Assembly (NCBI GenBank): GCA_002402325.1
Contig: DHFQ01000127.1
Coordinates: 1-19,518, forward strand
DNA length: 19,518 nt
Direction: 5' to 3'
Origin: Candidatus Aminicenantes bacterium UBA4820
Lineage (GTDB): Bacteria > Acidobacteriota > UBA4820
Shown here: positions 14,758 to 19,518 of the stretch, in pieces
Position numbering within the stretch: the first letter of the stretch is position 1
Layout: the number at the start of each line of letters is the position of its first letter
Made by a program: the position numbers and the translations under genes
Notes under the pieces: model-generated
The model's input: only the letters and a program-made list of their open reading frames with translations
What the model was told of the DNA's origin: nothing
Database searches by the model: none

Positions 14758-16117
14758 CAAATGCCCTTACAACTATCGCCTGAGTCCCCAGATCACTAAA
14801 AATAATTATTTTGCTAAAACTTCCATCGCCATTTACTGGAATTTCTATATCATTCACTGAAATATGAACGCCTGGATTGGTTGAACCTCTTAAAATTACC
14901 CCATCACCCAGCATTGTAGCGGTAACATCAAGTTTTATGTTCCTCTCGATTTTTGGAGCCTTTATCTTTTGAACAATCTTAAATCTTTGTGAAGTTGACC
15001 AGTAGCACTTATCCTCGCTTCCCGCTGTTCTTATCCGCCAGAAGTATATTGAAGGAAGAAGCCCTTTTATTTTAAGGCTATTTGTGCTTACGGTTTTATC
15101 CACTATGGTACTTTCCCTTTGAAATATTGGTTTTGGGGAAAGCTGGAAAATTGTGTCGCCATTTTGATTGTTTTCCCATTCAAATATAATCTCGGTAGAG
15201 GAGGGGTCTTCTAACTGGATTATTTGTTCTGCTCTTGGTTGAACAGGTTTGGGTGGGGAAATCAGTTCGCTCATCTGAACGCTTCCAGATTCACTTATAT
15301 TTAAAGCCATTGCTTTCAACTCAGCGTTAATTTCTCTCGTCTCCTGGCCAATTTTCGCTGTTACCTTTCCGCTTAAAACCTGAGCCTTTGTTCCAGCCCC
15401 CTCTTTTTTCTCTACCGACAGTCTCGATGCCTTATCTGATTTGAACTGGGCATTTTCAGTAGAAATGACACTTTGATCTTTAGGATTCATATCGGGAGGT
15501 GTTATCTTTTCAATTGACCCTTGTTCCAATTTAGCCTGAACTTCCGTTGCATCTCCAACAGTCTTCAACTTCTCAATAAGGTAAAACGAATCTGAAAATA
15601 CATCGTGATACTCACTATTTGGATATTTTATCTTTGCCGTTGCTCCAACTGAGGTTTTTACGATATCCCCCTCAGAAAGCATAACTCCCTTTTTTGCCTT
15701 CTGAAAAATATGGGCATTTGCTTTTTTAATTTCGACCTCGCCCTCCATATCAACTATACTTGCGTAACTTCCACCCCCCTGATCCGAAATATTTTTTAAT
15801 GTTTCCAATGCTTCATTTGCGAGTTTGAGTGCCTGACCATAATTTGAACTTTGAAAGGCCTCTTTTGCCTTAGAAATACTTTGTTTTACGAGCCTGATAT
15901 TTGAATCCGTTCCTACACCCTGGTTGATAGTCTCCTCCAACCTTTTATCTGCCCTTTCAATTGCTTTCTCAGCTCTCACTCTTGGATTCCCTATAAAATG
16001 GTAGTAAAGGAATCCACCTCCAGCAAGCACAATAAGGGCAACTATCACGCCTACTACCATATAGACATCTCTGTATCTAACTGTAATCCACTCAACTGGC
16101 TTCTTAACCTTAGCCAT
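14702..16117 (-). CDS. Membrane-anchored FecR-domain protein with Ig-like C-terminus
   Basis: The 471-residue protein leads the long minus-strand run. It has a short cytoplasmic start, one membrane segment (about residues 19-42), a helical section (about 45-112) that may form repeat-like helices, and a FecR domain (about 118-205) shown by MEGEVEI, KKGVMLSEGDIV and TSVGATAKIKYPNSE. The rest is beta-rich, with a fibronectin-like part near 310-390 and an Ig-like end (RGSTNPGVHISVND to VVRAFDDQGNEKIW). FecR domains occur in periplasmic signalling and envelope proteins; without an adjacent sigma factor or TonB receptor this is not a FecIR system. An AAGGGG site precedes the ATG. Its 3' end overlaps the cyclase gene by 56 bases. 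A scaffold or sensor role at the envelope is inferred. Confidence 0.8.
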   Translation of the reverse strand: MAKVKKPVEWITVRYRDVYMVVGVIVALIVLAGGGFLYYHFIGNPRVRAEKAIERADKRLEETINQGVGTDSNIRLVKQSISKAKEAFQSSNYGQALKLANEALETLKNISDQGGGSYASIVDMEGEVEIKKANAHIFQKAKKGVMLSEGDIVKTSVGATAKIKYPNSEYHDVFSDSFYLIEKLKTVGDATEVQAKLEQGSIEKITPPDMNPKDQSVISTENAQFKSDKASRLSVEKKEGAGTKAQVLSGKVTAKIGQETREINAELKAMALNISESGSVQMSELISPPKPVQPRAEQIIQLEDPSSTEIIFEWENNQNGDTIFQLSPKPIFQRESTIVDKTVSTNSLKIKGLLPSIYFWRIRTAGSEDKCYWSTSQRFKIVQKIKAPKIERNIKLDVTATMLGDGVILRGSTNPGVHISVNDIEIPVNGDGSFSKIIIFSDLGTQAIVVRAFDDQGNEKIWQKSFKSSQM

Positions 16118-16148
16118 TTTTTACCCCTTTCCTTCTACTAACTTTATT

Positions 16149-16177
16149 ATTTTAAATCTAATTATTTATTTTATCAA
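16149..16177 (-). promoter_or_regulatory. Strong promoter of the twelve-gene minus-strand run
   Basis: On the minus strand TTGATA (16177-16172) and TAAAAT (16154-16149) are separated by exactly 17 bases, with five of six consensus matches each. Transcription would start about 25 bases before the ATG at 16117, with AAGGAAAGGGG at 16134-16124 as the ribosome site. It is the best promoter in the window. Confidence 0.62.
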
Positions 16178-16357
16178 GTAATCTTTCCAAATTTTAATTC
16201 AACTGTCAAATCGGTGATTTTTTTAATAAAAGATAAACCTGACTGATATAACATTGTGGTCAGTGCAGATAGAATTAGAACTTCAACTCAAATGCACTAT
16301 AAATTATATCTATTTTAGGGACACATCTTTCAATATAGGAATTTTGGTTTTTAAACC
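16178..16357. other. Divergent intergenic region
   Basis: This is the core of a 288-base region between diverging transcripts. I see no gene or RNA. It contains small inverted repeats (ACTGA with TCAGT near 16233-16264, and AGTGCA with TGCACT near 16262-16298), a further plus-strand promoter-like pair (TTAGAA at 16275, TATAAA at 16298, 17-base spacer), and one copy of the CTATTTTAGG repeat. These could form a regulator site, but none is strong. Confidence 0.5.
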
Positions 16358-16397
16358 TTGTTTTAAAATGTAATGATTGAGATAATACTATTTTAGG
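16310..16397 (+). repeat. Direct repeat CTATTTTAGG, two copies 78 bases apart
   Basis: CTATTTTAGG stands at 16310-16319 and again at 16388-16397, both just after a TATA-like stretch. The second copy runs into the ribosome site of the TlpA-type gene; the first is not followed by a start codon. It may be a duplicated start region or a binding site. Confidence 0.6.
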
Positions 16398-16400
16398 AGG
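16358..16400 (+). promoter_or_regulatory. Promoter and ribosome site of the TlpA-type operon
   Basis: TTGTTT at 16358-16363 and GATAAT at 16381-16386 are 17 bases apart; the -10 matches five of six positions and the -35 is weaker. GGAGG at 16396-16400 lies five bases before the ATG at 16406. The start of the -10 and the start of GGAGG are 15 bases apart, as at 2043 and 3373. Confidence 0.45.
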
Positions 16401-16405
16401 TTACA

Positions 16406-16936
16406 ATGGCTTGTGCCAACGCACTTTTTTTAAAAAAGGCAATAAAAAGAAATTTAATTGTTTTAATCCTCTCTCTTATCGCTTTGAATGGATTGTTTCT
16501 CACATCTTGCAAATTGAGAAGCGCATCTCCAGAATGGAAAGTTGATTCTGTCTTTGATGAATCCACTTTGACTTCTCAAGACAATCCAGGAAAAGTGATT
16601 TTAATCCATTTTTTTGCAAGTTGGTGTCCCCCATGCAGGATGGAATTTCCTGAATTTGTCAAATGGAGCACTAACAATTCAAGAGATAAAGATGTCATTC
16701 TCGTGCCCATATCACTTGACGAGAAAAAAGAGAAGGCGAAAAGTTTTGTAAAACAATATTCTGATGCTTTAAATTGTTATCTTGACGACGGAAGAACAGC
16801 AGAAAAATTTGGGATTTCAGGAATTCCTGCCACCATTCTTATTGACTCCAGAGGCTTTGTTATTTTTAAGCATGAAGGAATGATAGACTGGAATAACGGA
16901 GAAATAGAAAAAATGATCTCAAAAGCAAAAGGATAG
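16406..16936 (+). CDS. TlpA/ResA-type thioredoxin lipoprotein
   Basis: This is a 176-residue envelope thiol-disulfide oxidoreductase. The N-terminus has a basic start, a hydrophobic stretch (about 18-32) and a lipobox LTSC ending at Cys35, so it is a predicted lipoprotein with its domain outside the cytoplasm. The thioredoxin fold carries FASWCPPC (Cys74, Cys77), the TlpA/ResA-type active site, and the cis-proline GIPA (Pro141). Such proteins reduce partner disulfides, for example in cytochrome c maturation, but no cytochrome gene is near and the partner is unknown. The ATG follows GGAGG at five bases. The stretch before the hydrophobic core (MACANALFLKKAIKRN) is long for a lipoprotein signal. 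It overlaps or abuts the next gene. Confidence 0.9.
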   Translation: MACANALFLKKAIKRNLIVLILSLIALNGLFLTSCKLRSASPEWKVDSVFDESTLTSQDNPGKVILIHFFASWCPPCRMEFPEFVKWSTNNSRDKDVILVPISLDEKKEKAKSFVKQYSDALNCYLDDGRTAEKFGISGIPATILIDSRGFVIFKHEGMIDWNNGEIEKMISKAKG

Positions 16937-16938
16937 TG

Positions 16939-17646
16939 ATGCAAAGAGATATCCTTGTTGGCGTGACGGCAGATTGGAATAGGGAATCATCAGCAAAATA
17001 CCTGAGGGTTGATGAAAGAGTTATTAAATGGCTAAAAAATGAAAACATCATACCAATTGTTTTTCCTCCGCTTCCAGGACTTGAAGATGAGATGATCCAG
17101 AATGTTTCCGGTATTATTCTTCCGGGTGGAAGAGATATCCATCCAAAGTTCTATGGGGCAATTGTGGATGAAAATGCAGAGCAATTTTGTGATGAAGAGA
17201 GAACCTATTTTGAATTTGCTCTTTTATGGAGATGCGCAAGAAGTTCAATCCCTGTTCTTGGGTTATGCCTTGGGTGTCAGGTTATAAATGTTGCATTTGG
17301 AGGAAGTTTAATTTTTCACCTTGATGACCCCAAAAAAAGGCATAGAGGAAATTCAGGAAGGTCGGTACTGCATAGACTTCACATTAAAGAGCACTCCTTT
17401 TTAAAAGAATTCAATGTAACTTACGATACAAGGGTTTCATCATCTCACCATCAAGCAATCTTGAGGGTTGCTGATTCTTTTAAACCAACGGCATACGGTC
17501 CAGATAAAGTTATTGAAGCGATAGAATCGGATGAATTTCCTTTAATAAAGGGTGTTCAGTGGCATCCAGAAAGAACCCCCCGCTCACATTTATCAAAAAA
17601 TCTTTTAAAATGGTTTAAAAACAAGTGCCTTGAGAGAACTATTTAA
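16939..17646 (+). CDS. Class I glutamine amidotransferase, gamma-glutamyl hydrolase (PuuD) type
   Basis: This is a 235-residue member of the peptidase C26 family, which hydrolyses gamma-glutamyl bonds; PuuD cleaves gamma-glutamyl-GABA in putrescine breakdown. Seen here are the early motif ILPGGRDIHP, the nucleophile elbow LGLCLGCQ (Cys110), SSSHHQAI typical of the family, and GVQWHPE with His209 and Glu211 of the triad. No other putrescine gene is nearby, so the natural substrate is open. The ATG at 16939 is preferred; a GTG at 16936 would overlap the preceding stop by one base. A weak AAAGGA serves as the ribosome site, so translation may depend on the preceding gene. Its stop shares one base with the helicase start (TAATG). 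Confidence 0.88.
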   Translation: MQRDILVGVTADWNRESSAKYLRVDERVIKWLKNENIIPIVFPPLPGLEDEMIQNVSGIILPGGRDIHPKFYGAIVDENAEQFCDEERTYFEFALLWRCARSSIPVLGLCLGCQVINVAFGGSLIFHLDDPKKRHRGNSGRSVLHRLHIKEHSFLKEFNVTYDTRVSSSHHQAILRVADSFKPTAYGPDKVIEAIESDEFPLIKGVQWHPERTPRSHLSKNLLKWFKNKCLERTI

Positions 17647-19518
17647 TGACATTTTTTTCTGAAGAAAAAATTATAGAATCCCAACTTGGTATAGGTGGAG
17701 AACTTTCTAAAAAAGATTTTTTTGAGTATAGAAAAGGTCAAATTGAACTTGGAAAAATCTTTCTTGAGATTTTAAAAGGAAAGGGGGTTGTTCTCGCTGA
17801 GGCAGGAACCGGGACGGGAAAAAGTCTTGCCTATCTTATTCCCTCACTTTTTTCAAAAGAAAGAGTCGTAATTGCAACAAGGACAAAGACTCTTCAGGAT
17901 CAGCTTATAGAGAAAGACCTTCCCCTCGCGATGGAGATTTCAAAAAGATATTTGAAGTTTGTCGCAATTAAAGGAAAGGGGAACTACCTTTGCAGACTTT
18001 ATTTTGATAGATTTATCTCAAACCCTCTTTTCAGAGTTGAAGAGGAGACAAACTACTTTGAAATTTTGAAGGATTGGGCTTATACAACACAAAGCGGGGA
18101 AAGAAGCGAACTAAAAGATCTCCCTGAGGATGCAGATGTATGGAATCAAATAAATATAAAGGATGAAAGGTGCATTTTTACGAAGTGCCCATTTTATGAG
18201 GAGTGCTTTTTAATAAAATTGAAGAGGGAAGCTGAATCTTCAGATTTAATAATAACCAATCATCACATACTTTTTGCTGATGCTGCTCTAAAAGAGAAAG
18301 GTTATGGCGCGCAGGTTCTTCCGAGGTTCAACAATCTTATAATAGATGAGGCGCACGAAGCGGAAGATTCTGCAACTTCCTTTTTCGGCATCTCTGTTTC
18401 AAAGAGAATGATCGAGGAGTGGGCTTTTGATTGCTTAAAAGAATCAAGAAAAAAGGGGGAAAGGATATCAAAAAGAATCTCTCCTGTCTCAATAGAAATT
18501 GAAAACTTTTTTAACGAATTTCAAAATATTGATGAGAAAAGAAAGTTAAGGAAAGAGGACTATGCTTTCGCCGAAAAGGAACTAAACATTCTTTTAACTC
18601 GCCTTTATTCCTTTTACCTTTCAATTGAAAAAAATTGTGACAAAGAAATCTATTTAGGGCTTGGTGACAGGTTTGAGGTTTTAAAAGAATGTTTCAATTT
18701 TATATTCTTTGATGAGGATAAAGGATATGTAAAAAGTGTGGAAAAAAGGGGGAGCAATATAACTTTTTCTGCAAGTCCAATAAAAGTTAGCGAAATGGTG
18801 AAAAGGGCTATCGTAGATAAGATGAAAAGTTTAATTCTTACTTCTGCCACTTTGAGCGTTCACAACTCTTTTGATTACATCGCATCAAGGCTTGGAATAA
18901 ATGGAGAATATCACAAAATAAAAATAGAAAGTCCATTTGATTTTAAAAATCAGGGGCTTTTTTACATTCCAGAATCCTTTCCTGAACCAACTTCGCCCCA
19001 TTTTCTAAGGGAAGCGGTTGAAACAATCAAAAAATTAATTTCATTTTCAAAAGGAAGGGCGTTTGTTCTATGCACTTCCATAAAGAATATGAACTCTGTA
19101 TATGACAATTTGCGGGGAGAGATAGACTACCCCCTTTTAATTCAAGGTGAAAAGCCAAAAGGTGCGATTCTTGAACAATTTAAAAAAATTGGAAATGGCG
19201 TTCTTGTAGCGACAAGTTCCTTCTGGCAGGGAGTTGATGTTCAGGGTGATGCTCTCTCTATGGTTATAATTGATAAAATTCCTTTTGCTTCTCCCGGTGA
19301 CCCCCTTATTGAGGCGAGGATTGAAGAGTTAAGAAAAAATGGAGAGAACCCCTTCGCTTCATACCAATTGCCTTATGCCACGATGATTTTAAAGCAGGGG
19401 CTGGGCAGGTTGATAAGGTCGAAAAAGGATAAAGGAGTCGTAGCGTGTCTTGACATCAGATTGCGGAAAAAAAGTTACGGTGCAAAAATTTTGAAGGATT
19501 TACCCCCCTTCCCAGTAA
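17646..19518 (+). CDS. DinG/YoaA-type iron-sulfur DNA helicase (3' end cut by window edge)
   Basis: This superfamily 2 helicase of the XPD/DinG group unwinds DNA 5' to 3' in repair. The 624 visible residues contain a Q-motif-like YRKGQ (28-32), Walker A EAGTGTGKS (52-60, Lys59), four cysteines for a 4Fe-4S cluster (Cys116, 176, 181, 187), the Walker B box DEAH (234-237), LTSATL, GVDVQGD and motif VI QGLGRLIR (584-591). There is no N-terminal exonuclease domain, so it resembles E. coli YoaA (636 residues) more than long DinG proteins. The frame is open to the last base; the TAA visible at 19516-19518 is out of frame. Family ends such as LPPFP followed by a short helix suggest only a few residues are missing. 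The ATG overlaps the preceding stop (TAATG). Confidence 0.93.
   Translation, partial: MTFFSEEKIIESQLGIGGELSKKDFFEYRKGQIELGKIFLEILKGKGVVLAEAGTGTGKSLAYLIPSLFSKERVVIATRTKTLQDQLIEKDLPLAMEISKRYLKFVAIKGKGNYLCRLYFDRFISNPLFRVEEETNYFEILKDWAYTTQSGERSELKDLPEDADVWNQINIKDERCIFTKCPFYEECFLIKLKREAESSDLIITNHHILFADAALKEKGYGAQVLPRFNNLIIDEAHEAEDSATSFFGISVSKRMIEEWAFDCLKESRKKGERISKRISPVSIEIENFFNEFQNIDEKRKLRKEDYAFAEKELNILLTRLYSFYLSIEKNCDKEIYLGLGDRFEVLKECFNFIFFDEDKGYVKSVEKRGSNITFSASPIKVSEMVKRAIVDKMKSLILTSATLSVHNSFDYIASRLGINGEYHKIKIESPFDFKNQGLFYIPESFPEPTSPHFLREAVETIKKLISFSKGRAFVLCTSIKNMNSVYDNLRGEIDYPLLIQGEKPKGAILEQFKKIGNGVLVATSSFWQGVDVQGDALSMVIIDKIPFASPGDPLIEARIEELRKNGENPFASYQLPYATMILKQGLGRLIRSKKDKGVVACLDIRLRKKSYGAKILKDLPPFPV

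Noticed and set aside
14702..16117. FecR anti-sigma regulator of an iron-uptake system
   Set aside because: No FecI-type sigma factor or TonB-dependent receptor is adjacent, and the FecR domain is flanked by helical and Ig-like parts unlike the FecR regulator.
16233..16298. Riboswitch or small RNA formed by ACTGA/TCAGT and AGTGCA/TGCACT pairs
   Set aside because: Stems are only 5-6 bases with long AT-rich loops, no conserved riboswitch core and no terminator; chance pairing is likely.
18650..18850. 66-codon minus-strand frame with a membrane-like segment inside the helicase
   Set aside because: It is antisense to a continuous helicase frame with intact motifs on both sides.
19516..19518. 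TAA at the window end as the stop of the helicase
   Set aside because: It is out of frame by one base with the helicase reading frame, which stays open; I see no frameshift upstream, since motif VI is in frame.

Overview
The window looks like chromosomal core DNA from an AT-rich bacterium. Arginine is written mostly with AGA/AGG and isoleucine often with ATA, and Lys and Glu are abundant, a pattern frequent in thermophiles and in several little-studied phyla; I cannot name the phylum. A rod-shape system (MreBCD plus PBP2), a lipoprotein signal and a FecR-domain envelope protein point to a walled rod, probably with a periplasm. I see no tRNA, rRNA, CRISPR array, insertion sequence or phage gene. 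Gene density is very high.

Layout. (1) 105-4921, plus strand: the ribosome-associated GTPase TypA/BipA, a CreD-like inner-membrane protein, and a secreted protein with propeller-type repeats and a C-terminal IPT/TIG-like domain. (2) 16117-4923, minus strand: twelve closely packed genes, read as a FecR-domain membrane protein, a GAF-GGDEF diguanylate cyclase, mreB, mreC, mreD, mrdA (PBP2), an AhpD/CMD-fold protein, a Nif3-family protein, adenine deaminase, a cyclic-nucleotide/FHA protein, a 92-residue conserved-looking small protein and an orphan CheD. Overlaps or gaps under 60 bases separate them all. The one strong promoter is at the head of the run. (3) 16118-16405: a divergent control region. 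(4) 16406 to the right edge, plus strand: a TlpA-type thioredoxin lipoprotein, a class I glutamine amidotransferase of the gamma-glutamyl hydrolase (PuuD) type and a DinG/YoaA-type iron-sulfur helicase that runs off the window.

How it fits together. The minus-strand run joins cell-wall elongation to signalling modules: a cyclase with an intact product-inhibition (I) site and an envelope-facing FecR protein lie directly upstream of mreB, and a cyclic-nucleotide plus phosphopeptide-binding protein and a CheD deamidase homologue close the run. Three plus-strand genes share an unusual promoter layout in which a -10-like box and GGAGG start exactly 15 bases apart, predicting very short mRNA leaders. 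I did not find a clearly new defence or mobile system. The most promising unusual items are the signalling-morphogenesis gene string, the orphan CheD with its small partner, and the compact promoter/ribosome-site architecture.
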